Origin: Bacteroidetes bacterium RIFCSPLOWO2_12_FULL_35_15
GTDB lineage: Bacteria > Bacteroidota > Bacteroidia > 2-12-FULL-35-15
Direction of reading: 5' to 3'
NCBI GenBank assembly: GCA_001769385.1
Contig: MEPB01000062.1
Coordinates: forward strand, 1 to 61,373
DNA: 61,373 bases
Part shown: one piece after another, positions 33,152 to 41,379 of the stretch
Position numbering within the stretch: the stretch's first letter is position 1
Layout: each line of letters begins with the position of its first letter
Position numbers and translations under genes: made by a program
The notes under the pieces: model-generated
Databases searched by the model: none
Told to the model about the DNA's origin: nothing
What the model saw: the letters and a program-made list of their open reading frames with translations, nothing else

Positions 33152-33703
33152 TCAGGCGTGAATTCCTTCTTTGGTTTCTTCTATCATTTTTTTGCAAAAA
33201 GCAGGTAAATCTTTTGGACTTCTGCTTGTGATGAGGCCATTATCCACCACAACCTCTTCATCTTTCCAATCTGCTCCTGCATTTATCAGATCTGTTTTAA
33301 GAGTTTTATAAGAAGTTACCCGTTTTCCCTTTAATTTTCCTGTTTCAATAAGTATCCAAGGTGCATGACAAATAGCGGCTATTGGTTTCCCTTGCTCGAA
33401 GAAATCCCTGACAAATTTTACAGCCAGTTCATTAACCCGTAATGAATCAGAATTTATAACGCCACCAGGTAATACCAATAAATCATAGTCTGTGGATATG
33501 GCTGCGTCAATGGATTTATCAACTTTAAATTCATCTCCCCAGTTTTTATCTTTCCATCCTTTTATTGTCCCTGATTTTAATGAGATTATATCTATTGCCA
33601 TTCCTTCTTTTTTTAAAACTTCTACCGGTTGCTCAAATTCTGATTGTTCAAAACCATTTGTTGCAAGAACAGCAGCCTTTTTTTTCTTTAATTGATTTTC
33701 CAT
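33152..33703 (-). CDS. PfpI/YhbO-type DJ-1 superfamily protein
   Basis: A 183-aa protein of the type 1 glutamine amidotransferase-like (DJ-1/PfpI) family. It has VLPGGVINSDSLRVNE, the nucleophile elbow AAICHAPWILIETG with the reactive Cys, and SYKTLKTDLINAGADW. Members protect proteins and nucleotides from reactive carbonyls under osmotic, oxidative and pH stress. It lies 10 bp from the SRPBCC gene and 15 bp before DUF421 in the PKS operon. Confidence 0.9.
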   Translation of the reverse strand: MENQLKKKKAAVLATNGFEQSEFEQPVEVLKKEGMAIDIISLKSGTIKGWKDKNWGDEFKVDKSIDAAISTDYDLLVLPGGVINSDSLRVNELAVKFVRDFFEQGKPIAAICHAPWILIETGKLKGKRVTSYKTLKTDLINAGADWKDEEVVVDNGLITSRSPKDLPAFCKKMIEETKEGIHA

Positions 33704-33713
33704 AAATATGATT

Positions 33714-34205
33714 TTAAAATTTTGTGTCTCTTTTTATTTTTGATAAATACTCTTCAAGTCTATCGATACTTTGTTTCCAACCTTCTTCTCCACCCTCCAG
33801 ATAGGGCTCTCCCTCCGGAGTAACTTTAGAAAACTTAGAAACCATTTCAAATTTTGTTTTACCACCTACTTCGTTGAGATTGATTGTTGTCATTTCTTCA
33901 AATAATGATTTGCCTTCTTTATCCAGCGCAGCGCTTGTAAAAACAAGACGTTCGGGTTTAATAATCTCCAGATAGTATCCTTTCATTGGGTAAATTGTTC
34001 CATCTGGCCCTTTCATTTCAATATAAATAGCACCGTTTGGACGAACATCTATTTCACAAACCGGAGTGGTGAATCCCTGAGGTCCCCACCATTTAACCAA
34101 TTGATTTGGGTCTGTCCAGGCATTCCACACCAACTCTTGTGGTGCATTTAAAATCCTGGATTGAGTAAGTTCTTTTTTTTCTAATATGATTGCCTTTTTT
34201 TCCAT
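33714..34205 (-). CDS. SRPBCC / AHSA1-type domain protein
   Basis: A 163-aa protein with the START-like Activator-of-Hsp90-homology-1 pattern (RILNAPQELVWNAWTDPNQL, KWWGPQGFTTPVCEIDVRPN). The C-terminal signature ends EGGEEGWKQSIDRLEEYL. These single-domain proteins bind hydrophobic ligands in a deep pocket. In this operon it could bind a polyketide or prenyl intermediate, but the family is also very common in unrelated contexts. Confidence 0.87.
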   Translation of the reverse strand: MEKKAIILEKKELTQSRILNAPQELVWNAWTDPNQLVKWWGPQGFTTPVCEIDVRPNGAIYIEMKGPDGTIYPMKGYYLEIIKPERLVFTSAALDKEGKSLFEEMTTINLNEVGGKTKFEMVSKFSKVTPEGEPYLEGGEEGWKQSIDRLEEYLSKIKRDTKF

Positions 34206-34270
34206 TGCATTATTTTATTTATTTTTTTATTAATTCTGTTTTAGATCATCCATTAATGTAACATAATGCT

Positions 34271-34978
34271 TCAATCATTAGCAATTACAATGTACCTGAA
34301 TGGCCAACTCCATTTCACTGAATAATTTTTAAACCCTGCCCTTTCAAGTAAGGATATTAACTCATTTTTTTTAAACCCTCTCCTTACTGAAAGAGGAGCA
34401 TCATTTTTTACCAAATAGGATTTTGAAAATAAAGTGGTAAGTACTTTAATGCTATAATAAGCCAGCCAATTACGGTGCAAGTCATTTGCAAGAATAATGC
34501 ACTGATTAGCTTTTCCAAATTTGAATAAACTAATTATTTCTTCATCCGTAAGATGATGTAAAAACAAACTGCAATGAATTACATCTATTTGTTTAAGGAG
34601 CTCTTCTGAAATATTCCGGTAGTCGTCACAAATTAATTTTTTATTATAGAGCGCAGATAGGTTGTCTGTTGCGTATGTTACACAATCGCTTTTTAAGTCA
34701 ACTCCATAGAAAAATATCTTTGTTTTGCTTTTATCCGCAAATTTGGAAAGCTGTTTTATAGAATCTCCTCCTCCAAATCCAATATCTAAAACAGTACTAA
34801 CTTTATTTTTTGTCTTTAATATATGACCTAGTCCTTTTTGGGAAGCATTATATCCGCCCAATTGCTTATTGATAATATCTAACTCGGTTAGGTTCCGATA
34901 TAGATCTTTGGTTGCAATAGCACTATTGTCCAAATATTCTTTTTCATATGATCTAAATCCGAATTGCATAATTTTCAC
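34271..34978 (-). CDS. SAM-dependent methyltransferase beside the type III PKS
   Basis: A 235-aa class I methyltransferase with SAM-binding motif I VLDIGFGGGDS and a conserved post-I Asp (YGVDLKSD). The motif HCSLFLHHL is typical of Methyltransf_25-type enzymes. It overlaps the PKS gene by about 26 bp (17 bp from the alternative Met at 34969), so translation is coupled. The pairing matches srsA-srsB in alkylresorcinol synthesis, so ring O- or C-methylation of the PKS product is the likely job. Confidence 0.85.
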   Translation of the reverse strand: MKIMQFGFRSYEKEYLDNSAIATKDLYRNLTELDIINKQLGGYNASQKGLGHILKTKNKVSTVLDIGFGGGDSIKQLSKFADKSKTKIFFYGVDLKSDCVTYATDNLSALYNKKLICDDYRNISEELLKQIDVIHCSLFLHHLTDEEIISLFKFGKANQCIILANDLHRNWLAYYSIKVLTTLFSKSYLVKNDAPLSVRRGFKKNELISLLERAGFKNYSVKWSWPFRYIVIAND

Positions 34979-36104
34979 TAACGTATTTAAGTTTATTCTT
35001 GAGTGCTGTATCTACAGAAGATAGACTGATCATTTCAATACTCAATCCTGGTCCAAAAGCGCAAGAAAATATTTTTTTGTTTCCGGCATGTTCGGTTTTT
35101 TTTATTTTATTGAAAATCCTGTTTAAAATAAAAAGAATAGTCGGAGATGACATATTACCATATTTTTGAAGTATATGCATTGAATCTTCAACATTACTTT
35201 TGCTCAGTTGAAGACTGTCCTTAACGGCTTCAATGATCCTGACACCACCTGGATGAATTGCCCAATAGTCAATTTCACTAGCTCTTTCGTTCAGAAAATC
35301 AGCTACCACCTTATTTATATTATCTTTTATGGCGCTAACAATATTCTTGCTCAGGAACATTCTAAATGCTGATGAAGAAATATTCCAGGTCATTAGATCC
35401 AAAGTATCAGGAATACAAACCGAACCGATAGTATCGATCTTTAAAACTACTTTATTTTTTAAATGTTTGCTCTCATTACCACATACGAACACAGCAGACG
35501 CCCCATCAGCAAATAGTAAATTAGAAATAATATCTTCATCCACATCAGAAGGGTAAAAATGCAAGGAACAAAGTTCAGCACTTATAATTAAAATACAGGC
35601 TTCAGGATTTGCCTCTGCTATATAATGTGCTTGTTTAAGCGCTTTAATCGCAGCATAACAACCTAAAAAATTAATGGCCAATTTTTCAGTATGTTGCAAA
35701 TTGTAATGTTCTGCTATAAAAAATTCAATGCCTGGAGCAAATAGTCCCGTGCAACTGACAGTTATAAGGTGTGTAATATCACCCGCTTTAATATTGTTTT
35801 CCGATAGTAAGTTATCAATTGCTTTTTCTGCAAGCGGCATTATCTTTTTCTTATACAGTTCCATTCTTCTTTCAACCGGCTGCTTATAATCTCCCTCTGC
35901 ATATAATTCGTATTTATTTCCATTATAGTCCGGAATACAACTATAACGGGTATTTATTTTTGTTTTCTTATTTAATAAATTTAACTTTTTAGTAAGATGG
36001 CTTGTTTTTTCAGGCGGAAAAGTCTGTGAATAAAAACGAACCACATCTTCCTTTTCAATTCGGTATTCGGGAACAGCGGTTGATATATCTAGGATGTATG
36101 ACAT
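34953..36104 (-). CDS. Type III polyketide synthase (alkylresorcinol/alkylpyrone-type)
   Basis: A 383-aa chalcone-synthase-like enzyme with a complete triad: Cys149 in FLGCYAAIKAL, His284 in WAIHPGGVR and Asn317 in KYGNMSSPT. VSCTGLFAPGIE is also conserved. Family members extend a fatty-acyl starter with malonyl-CoA to alkylresorcinols or alkylpyrones. Neighbours (UbiA 5 bp upstream, overlapping methyltransferase, later monooxygenase, IPP isomerase) suggest a prenylated, methylated phenolic lipid. The product is not established. Confidence 0.92.
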   Translation of the reverse strand: MSYILDISTAVPEYRIEKEDVVRFYSQTFPPEKTSHLTKKLNLLNKKTKINTRYSCIPDYNGNKYELYAEGDYKQPVERRMELYKKKIMPLAEKAIDNLLSENNIKAGDITHLITVSCTGLFAPGIEFFIAEHYNLQHTEKLAINFLGCYAAIKALKQAHYIAEANPEACILIISAELCSLHFYPSDVDEDIISNLLFADGASAVFVCGNESKHLKNKVVLKIDTIGSVCIPDTLDLMTWNISSSAFRMFLSKNIVSAIKDNINKVVADFLNERASEIDYWAIHPGGVRIIEAVKDSLQLSKSNVEDSMHILQKYGNMSSPTILFILNRIFNKIKKTEHAGNKKIFSCAFGPGLSIEMISLSSVDTALKNKLKYVSENYAIRI

Positions 36105-36109
36105 ATTGC

Positions 36110-36970
36110 TTATTTAATTATTAATATTAAGAAGTAAATATTGTTGAGCATTGATGAAAGCACAAGCATGGTCATCGCATTTTTAAAATTTATGTGTGTT
36201 TTGTTTTTAAATGATCTTAAGCCCCATATTATAAAATACGCAGTGGATGGCAACATTACGATGTTAAAAAGCCAGAAATTATTTATGGTGATATCTCTTT
36301 GAAAGGAAAAATAAATAAACAACGTAGCCAATGAAAACATTAACGCGGAAAAAATAAATGTTCCTTTGATTCCAAGCAACATACTGAGTGTTTTGACACC
36401 ATCTTTCCTATCCGAATCATGCTGGTAAATTTGAGTGATCGGGTATATTGTTCCAATAAAAAAAGAAGAAGCAATAGCTGAAAATACGACTGATTGATCT
36501 GAAAACAACTTAACCGAGGACAAAGCAAAAATATTTGCACAGAATATCCATGCGCCTTGAAAAAAGAATACTACTAAAAAACCTATAATTGGAAATTTCT
36601 TGAGCCTGATTTTTCTATTGCTATATAGCCGTGAGAAGATGATGTAACCGACAACAAAAATTGAAAAATAAATATTTATTAAAAAGGAAAACAAAATAGC
36701 TGCTCCATCAAAAATAGCTGCTACATATAATAACAATTTTGTTGGTTGGGGTGGAGCCGCTAATCCTCCGATTGGACCTTCATCCTGGTCATTATAACTG
36801 TTATATCCATTACTTGAAGGGAAAACTAAAATGTGCCAGGTAATTAAAACTAAAAATAGTTGGTAATTGATTTCAGGATGAATAATGTAAAAAGAAAATA
36901 AAGATATAGGCAGTAGAAACGCTGAAAAAGGAAATCTAAGTAGCTTAATAGTATCTTTGACCTGACCCAT
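36110..36970 (-). CDS. UbiA-family prenyltransferase
   Basis: A membrane prenyltransferase with about eight transmembrane segments, the first Asp-rich motif in NSYNDQDEGPIGG and the second in DSDRKDGVKTLSML. I start at MGQVKDTIKLLRFP (36970), because this puts the start 39 bp from the promoter TTTG as in other copies, whereas the longer ORF (36994) would leave a leader of only about 8 bases. It probably prenylates the aromatic product of the adjacent type III PKS. First gene of the cluster. Confidence 0.88.
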   Translation of the reverse strand: MGQVKDTIKLLRFPFSAFLLPISLFSFYIIHPEINYQLFLVLITWHILVFPSSNGYNSYNDQDEGPIGGLAAPPQPTKLLLYVAAIFDGAAILFSFLINIYFSIFVVGYIIFSRLYSNRKIRLKKFPIIGFLVVFFFQGAWIFCANIFALSSVKLFSDQSVVFSAIASSFFIGTIYPITQIYQHDSDRKDGVKTLSMLLGIKGTFIFSALMFSLATLFIYFSFQRDITINNFWLFNIVMLPSTAYFIIWGLRSFKNKTHINFKNAMTMLVLSSMLNNIYFLILIIK

Positions 36971-37008
36971 CTTTATTATTTTTACTTTCAACATTCAATA
37001 TAAGTACA

Positions 37009-37078
37009 CAAACATAGCCCCTGTTAAAACGTAAACTATTACACAAATTTTTTTAATACTTACATCATTCACATATTT
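37009..37078 (-). promoter_or_regulatory. Shared stress promoter element, copy 8 (UbiA-PKS operon)
   Basis: Minus strand: ATGTGAATGATGTAAG, 15 bp, TGTAAT, 25 bp, TTTG in the context TATGTTTG, a perfect TAnnTTTG -7 box. Confidence 0.82.
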
Positions 37079-37110
37079 GTGTCAAGTACAAAATAATTGA
37101 GGCCGATCTT

Positions 37111-37542
37111 TCAGATCATTTTTTCTTTAACGAGAAGATGAGCTTCGGAAGTAATAGAGGTTTTTAATGCTTTTGAAACCGGGCAGTTTTTTTCAGCCTC
37201 TTTAGTCACTGTAGTGAATTCATCAGCTGTTATCCCTGAAACATCCCCGGTGATAGATAAATGAATATTCGTGATATTTAAGTCTATTAATGTAACAGTT
37301 GCTTTGGTATCTAATGATTTTGGAATTAAACCTCTTTTGCTTAATATATCTGCAACTGACATCGTAAAACAACCGGCATGTGCTGCACCAAGCAACTCTT
37401 CCGGATTTGTACCTTCCACCCCTTCTACAAATCGAGATTTATGACTATAACCGGCTTCTTTTAAAATCCCGGTTTGAGTACTTACTGTGCCTTTACCATC
37501 TTTAATGTTACCCTGCCAATGAGCCTTTGCCGTACGTTCCAT
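37111..37542 (-). CDS. osmC: OsmC-family peroxidase
   Basis: A 143-aa protein with the two redox cysteines of OsmC/Ohr enzymes: Cys58 in AAHAGCFTM and Cys120 in EKNCPVSKAL, plus Arg and Glu near LGAAH. It reduces organic hydroperoxides. The length and N-terminus (KAHWQGNIKDGKGTVSTQTG) fit the OsmC rather than the Ohr subgroup. It lacks the shared promoter element. A possible FNR-type box lies about 370 bp upstream beyond a MITE. Confidence 0.9.
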   Translation of the reverse strand: MERTAKAHWQGNIKDGKGTVSTQTGILKEAGYSHKSRFVEGVEGTNPEELLGAAHAGCFTMSVADILSKRGLIPKSLDTKATVTLIDLNITNIHLSITGDVSGITADEFTTVTKEAEKNCPVSKALKTSITSEAHLLVKEKMI

Positions 37543-37610
37543 ATTGCTATTATTTTTTAGAATAATTATTAATTCATTAATTTATTAATTATGTTCATTT
37601 TAAAATTATA

Positions 37611-37820
37611 AGACGCTGTTTAAATTTGTTTCAAAATTTATTATATGTAGTCCCATACGGGACTATATCTTAATACGAATCTGATTTTCTAGCAATATCT
37701 CGTCCCTACTGGACTATTTTTGCTCCGTTAGGAGCTAAATATTGGTAGTAATGACAAAAAAAGAACAACCCTCCTTTAGGGGAAATATAAATTATTAGAA
37801 ATTAAATTTAAACAGGCTCT
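37611..37820. mobile_element. MITE family, copy C
   Basis: Ends AGACGCTGTTTAAATTT and AAATTTAAACAGGCTCT are inverted repeats. The core differs from copies A and B (CCCATACGGGACTA and similar short palindromes). It sits in the 940-bp region without a gene between osmC and the ytxH-like gene. Confidence 0.78.
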
Positions 37821-37912
37821 AAGAATATTTGTTTTTAAAAAAACACATTTTTACATTACAAAAGTGTGCAACTCTTCCTCCATAGTACATGACCAATGTC
37901 AAAACATAGTAG

Positions 37913-37924
37913 TGATTTTTATCA
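37913..37924. promoter_or_regulatory. FNR/CRP-like palindrome, site 1
   Basis: TGATTTTTATCA matches the TGAT-N4-ATCA core used by FNR/CRP-family regulators. It is preceded by TGTCAAAA. The same arrangement occurs at 39378-39389. Its distance from osmC (about 370 bp) is due largely to the intervening MITE. Confidence 0.45.
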
Positions 37925-38174
37925 ATAAAACAAAATGATTCGTTTTTCTATCTCCGATACAGAGTATCGCGGTATTACGAAAAAACTTCGGCTAAAAAGT
38001 CAATCATCATTTTGCAAAACTTTTTGATGTAAAAGAATATTCTTTGCGCAAAACCTACTTCTCGCAGTAAAACTGCGGGTATTATTTGAATAAAAGAAAT
38101 AGGGTGTTATAAATAATCAAATTTATTTTTTCAATATCTATTTATGATTTAATAAAACTTTATTCATAAAAAAA

Positions 38175-38334
38175 GAAGTTCCGTTAGTAAAGTCTTTTTT
38201 AAAAACCGATCAACGGATAACAAGCTCGTGTACCTTTTCGTTGGTCATGGAAGGAAGATTGGGAAATTTCCATGTTCCTGATGCCGTTCAGCCAACCTGA
38301 CAAACCGATAAAGACCTTACTAAACCAGAACTTC
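38175..38334. ncRNA. Possible structured RNA or palindromic element
   Basis: The ends GAAGTTCCGTTAGTAAAGTC (38175 on) and GACCTTACTAAACCAGAACT (38313 on) pair with few mismatches. Inside, GATCAACG and CGTTGGTC, and GGAAATTTCC, form further stems. No ORF crosses it. It may be a folded RNA, a transposon end or a large MITE. The rest of 37821-38484 shows only the FNR-like site and small hairpins (for example CGCAGTAAAACTGCG). Confidence 0.35.
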
Positions 38335-38484
38335 AAATAATCAATGAACATTTAACAGGACGTTGTTTTTTTTAACCTCCAGAATTCTTGTTTCTTTGGG
38401 ATGCGAAGGTCTCTAATATTTTTAATTTATATGATACGAAATTTTTCCTTCTCATTTGAAAATTGTTTTCAAGTCAAATTAATA

Positions 38485-38769
38485 TTATTTTGACTTCTCT
38501 GATTTAGCATGTCCATCTTTCATAAACTCATGATCTTGCATAAATTCATGTGTTTTGTCTTTAACTGTTTCACTTTGTTTTTTGATCTCTTCAAGAAAGT
38601 CGTTGAATTTTTCTTTCATTGCATCGGTAAGGTCATCTGATTTACCGGCTAATTTTTTACGTGTATCACTTCCTTTTGCCGGTGCAAATAGAATTCCAAG
38701 AACTCCGCCTACGGCAGCGCCTAATAATAATACTCCAATAAGTTTTGCGGTGTTGTTTGAATTTTCCAT
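38485..38769 (-). CDS. YtxH domain-containing stress protein, second copy
   Basis: A 94-aa protein with an N-terminal Gly/Ala-rich membrane segment (LIGVLLGAAVGGVLGILFAP), AKGSDTRKKL and a charged helix with EIKKQSETVKDKTHEFMQDH. Paralogue of 6049-6327. It follows the hydrophilin-like gene by 18 bp, a YtxH-hydrophilin pair. A truncated, frameshifted copy of its 3' part lies at 39403-39560. Confidence 0.87.
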   Translation of the reverse strand: MENSNNTAKLIGVLLLGAAVGGVLGILFAPAKGSDTRKKLAGKSDDLTDAMKEKFNDFLEEIKKQSETVKDKTHEFMQDHEFMKDGHAKSEKSK

Positions 38770-38787
38770 TTTTTTTGTTTTAATTGT

Positions 38788-39051
38788 TTATACTATTGAA
38801 TTATTTTTGTTGTTTTTCTTTGGTTGTTTAGGAAATTTCTCCTTTTTTGTTTTATCCGCTTTCGTATCTATTCCAGTAGAATCAGGATTAATTTCCAATT
38901 TTGATTTCTTTGGTTTATTATTTTTTACAGTTTTATCTGCATCATTATCAGTTCCCGTTTTATCAGAATCTACATCCGGACTGGTAAAGTCGGGAGAATG
39001 AGAACGTTTATTTTTTTTTCCACTTTTTTTTGAGACGTCCTGATTTTTCAT
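38788..39051 (-). CDS. Hydrophilin-like disordered protein, second copy
   Basis: An 87-aa, very hydrophilic, Lys/Asp-rich protein with the repeat TGTDNDADKT and INPDSTGIDTKADKTKKEKF (shared with 10540-10764). The rest is Lys/Asn-rich. No structured domain is expected. It is co-directional with and adjacent to ytxH, so a role in desiccation or osmotic protection is inferred. Confidence 0.65.
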   Translation of the reverse strand: MKNQDVSKKSGKKNKRSHSPDFTSPDVDSDKTGTDNDADKTVKNNKPKKSKLEINPDSTGIDTKADKTKKEKFPKQPKKNNKNNSIV

Positions 39052-39074
39052 TTTGTAATTTATTATTGAATTTG

Positions 39075-39200
39075 TTTATTGTTGCATCATATGAAATTCT
39101 TTTTATCATTTCCATCCATGTAGTACTACCAAAATTGTATTTCTTCTAATTTTAGGATATACACTGTTTCTGATGACTGATATTTCCAATCCAGCATTTA
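39075..39200 (-). pseudogene. Remnant of the 39587 lipoprotein gene 3' end
   Basis: TTTTTATCATTTCCATCCATG and the following 100 bases match 39590-39700 at about 85% by eye (for example ATGAAATTC, TCTTCTAATTT, ATATACA, TGTTTCTGATGA). The frame is not kept and the 5' part is absent. It is part of a tandem duplication of ytxH plus lipoprotein. Confidence 0.6.
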
Positions 39201-39377
39201 ACGTAGCTTTTAATTCTTTTTTTGAAGAGAATCCTGTTTATCACAAGGATGAAAAAAAACATTTAGAAATCAGACATAATTTTCATATTTATTTTTAGTT
39301 TATTATAAATTATTTTTCACGCAACTAAGATGCGTTTCTATGTTAACCAAATCCATAACAATTGTCAAACAAAACGG

Positions 39378-39389
39378 TGATTTTTATCA
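39378..39389. promoter_or_regulatory. FNR/CRP-like palindrome, site 2
   Basis: TGATTTTTATCA again, extended to GTGATTTTTATCAC (14-bp palindrome), preceded by TTGTCAAAC. It lies about 330 bp upstream of the hydrophilin-ytxH pair. Confidence 0.45.
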
Positions 39390-39402
39390 CACAAATTTAT
39401 TT

Positions 39403-39560
39403 TGACTTCTCTGATTTAGCATGTCTATCTTTCTTAAACTCATGATCTTGCATAAATTCATGTGTTTTGTCTTTAACTGTTTCACTTTGTTTTTTGATCT
39501 CTTCCAGAAAGTCGTTGAATTTTTTTTCATTGCATCGGTAAGATAATCTGACTTTTTCAA
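39403..39560 (-). pseudogene. Truncated ytxH copy
   Basis: Nearly identical to 38490-38645: TTTTGACTTCTCTGATTTAG, CTCATGATCTTGCATAAATT and CTTTAACTGTTTCACTTTGT recur with few changes. The N-terminal membrane segment is missing and a one-base loss (TTTTTTTTCATTGCATCGG versus TTTTTCTTTCATTGCATCGG) breaks the frame. It is a recent partial duplication. Confidence 0.75.
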
Positions 39561-39586
39561 TTTAAAATTTCCTTTTTAGAATTTAA

Positions 39587-40006
39587 TTATTGTTGAACCA
39601 TGTGAAATTCTTTTTTATCATTTCCATCCATGTAGTAATACCAAAATTGCTTTTCTTCTAATTTCAGAATATACAATGTTTCTGATGATTGCAGATTAAT
39701 GCCTGTTATCCGGATTTCTCTATCATTATTTTGAAAAGTCCAGGCACCGGTTCCATACATGCTTCCCCACATATATGAATAGTTACCATCCTTTGTATAT
39801 GTTTCAGAATAATTTGAAACTAAAGAAGTGTAATCGTTTCCATTAATTTTATAATTATCCACTATCCAGGTGTTAGCAACACGCTCTGTTCTCGAATGAA
39901 TACTTAATAAAGGTCCTTCAGGATATTTTTTACAACTTTGAAATGTTGTGCTCATTAACCCTGCAAATAGGATAATTACTGTTGATAATTTTATTCTGGT
40001 TCTCAT
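39587..40006 (-). CDS. Lipocalin-like lipoprotein
   Basis: A 139-aa lipoprotein (lipobox QSC at about residue 25) followed by KKYPEGPLLSIHSRTERVAN and a small beta-rich domain (WIVDNYKINGNDYT, YMWGSMYGTGAWTFQNNDRE). This pattern is frequent among Bacteroidota lipocalin-like lipoproteins of unknown ligand. A decayed copy of its 3' end is at 39075-39200. No shared promoter element precedes it. Confidence 0.7.
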   Translation of the reverse strand: MRTRIKLSTVIILFAGLMSTTFQSCKKYPEGPLLSIHSRTERVANTWIVDNYKINGNDYTSLVSNYSETYTKDGNYSYMWGSMYGTGAWTFQNNDREIRITGINLQSSETLYILKLEEKQFWYYYMDGNDKKEFHMVQQ

Positions 40007-40106
40007 TTTAAAATGTTTTAATTGTATAATAATTTTGTTTAATTTTTAAAATATTATTTCCTAATTCAGAGCTAATAATGTCTCTATTTGTAAATAAATA
40101 TCATGA

Positions 40107-40703
40107 TTACCTCATCATTTCGGTATCGAAAGTATCACTTGCTTTTTCCAATTCCATAATTGACTCCTTCTGACCATTATTTATGAGTTCTACTTCACAA
40201 GAAATCGTTATCTCATCACCTATCATGAAGCCTCCTTTTTCAGAACTCCATTCAAGTCCCCAATCGCTTCTCTTGATTGTTCCATTAACTGAATACCGTG
40301 CTTTTTCATTCCCCCAAGGATCATTTATTATTCCTCCGAATTGTACGTTTAATTTTATATTTTTTGTAATCCCCTTTATTGTGAGTTCTCCCCATAATTC
40401 ATGATTACCCTCTTTATCAGTTTTTCCAATGGTGTTTGAAATAAAAGTTATTTGCTTATAGTTTTCAATATCGAAAAAATTTAAACTTTTTAAATACTCA
40501 TCCCGTTTTATATCCCATGTTGTTAATGAAGACGCATCGATACACAAATCAATTTCAGCAGTTATAAAGTCTTTTTGTTTTGTGTAAATATGTGCATCAA
40601 ATTTTTTGAATGAACCAGTAACATGTGCGGTCATTAAATGTCCTACTTTAAAGGTAATTTCGCTATGTGTCTGATCTATTGACCATCTTGTTTCGTTTTT
40701 CAT
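40107..40703 (-). CDS. YceI-family protein (copy 2, cytoplasmic form)
   Basis: A 198-aa YceI-domain protein (WSIDQTHSEITFKVGHLMTA, LKSLNFFDIENYKQITFISN, LTIKGITKNIKLNVQFGG) without a signal peptide, unlike the copy at 29396. Such leaderless YceI proteins exist and may bind isoprenoid lipids in the cytoplasm. A short C-terminal extension (after EVELINNG) is unusual. Promoter copy 9 is 63 bp upstream. Confidence 0.88.
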   Translation of the reverse strand: MKNETRWSIDQTHSEITFKVGHLMTAHVTGSFKKFDAHIYTKQKDFITAEIDLCIDASSLTTWDIKRDEYLKSLNFFDIENYKQITFISNTIGKTDKEGNHELWGELTIKGITKNIKLNVQFGGIINDPWGNEKARYSVNGTIKRSDWGLEWSSEKGGFMIGDEITISCEVELINNGQKESIMELEKASDTFDTEMMR

Positions 40704-40765
40704 TACTTTGGTTTTTAAATATTTTTACTTGAAAGTACCTATGTTTTTGAATTGATTTCCTTGAG

Positions 40766-40833
40766 CAAAGATGAGCTACTAAAAACGAATCTTGTTACAC
40801 AATCATCTTTAATAGTTACATCTTTCACACATT
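40766..40833 (-). promoter_or_regulatory. Shared stress promoter element, copy 9 (yceI copy 2)
   Basis: Minus strand: GTGTGAAAGATGTAAC (one change), 15 bp, TGTAAC, 24 bp, TTTG. It is the only copy with 24 rather than 25 bp. Confidence 0.75.
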
Positions 40834-40917
40834 AAATAAATTTTGTTAGCCAGAATAATTGATTGAATTATTTTCATAACATACATCATTGAAAGCAAAC
40901 AGAACGGCACTGAGTTT

Positions 40918-41379
40918 CTAAATATGCGTAGCATCATTTTGATAATACTGCATAAAGGAAAATGAAATAATCAAACCTGAACACATACCTTCAATAATAA
41001 TTGTGATTACCATTGATAAAGGTGTAATATAGTCACCCATTATTGGCGAATTCCCTCTTAATTCTAATAAAAGTTGCGGATCAATCATGGAAAAATAAAG
41101 CCCGACAAATAGAGCAAAAGATAGTATGCTTACTATGGATATAAAGCATCCAAGTAATAAACCCGGCAAATATTCAATTTGCTTCTTTGTTTTTATTTTA
41201 TAATAACGAAAAGCAAAAAAAATGCCTCCGAGTAAAATAAAAAAATTAAGTGCCCGAAGTTCCATGATATGAATCAGGCCCATATATTTCATTAGCAAGA
41301 AGTAAACGATAAGGCAAGCAAAAATGAGTAAACCCGATTTAATCGCTAGTTTCTGCATTGATATTTCAGATGTTTTCAT
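40918..41379 (-). CDS. DUF4199-like membrane protein
   Basis: A 153-aa protein with four hydrophobic segments (about residues 13-30, 43-57, 70-95, 125-145). The layout, the KIKTKKQIEYLPGLLLGCFI stretch and the length suggest the DUF4199 family of Bacteroidota membrane proteins, function unknown. It follows the DUF218 gene on the same strand with a small hairpin (GCCTCA/TGAGGC, 41395-41411) between. Confidence 0.6.
   Translation of the reverse strand: MKTSEISMQKLAIKSGLLIFACLIVYFLLMKYMGLIHIMELRALNFFILLGGIFFAFRYYKIKTKKQIEYLPGLLLGCFISIVSILSFALFVGLYFSMIDPQLLLELRGNSPIMGDYITPLSMVITIIIEGMCSGLIISFSFMQYYQNDATHI

Noticed and set aside
38555-39001. Plus-strand ORF of 148 codons antisense to ytxH and the hydrophilin gene
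   Set aside because: Covers two well-supported minus-strand genes, and its Ser/Phe-rich peptide is typical of the reverse of Lys/Asp-rich coding sequence.
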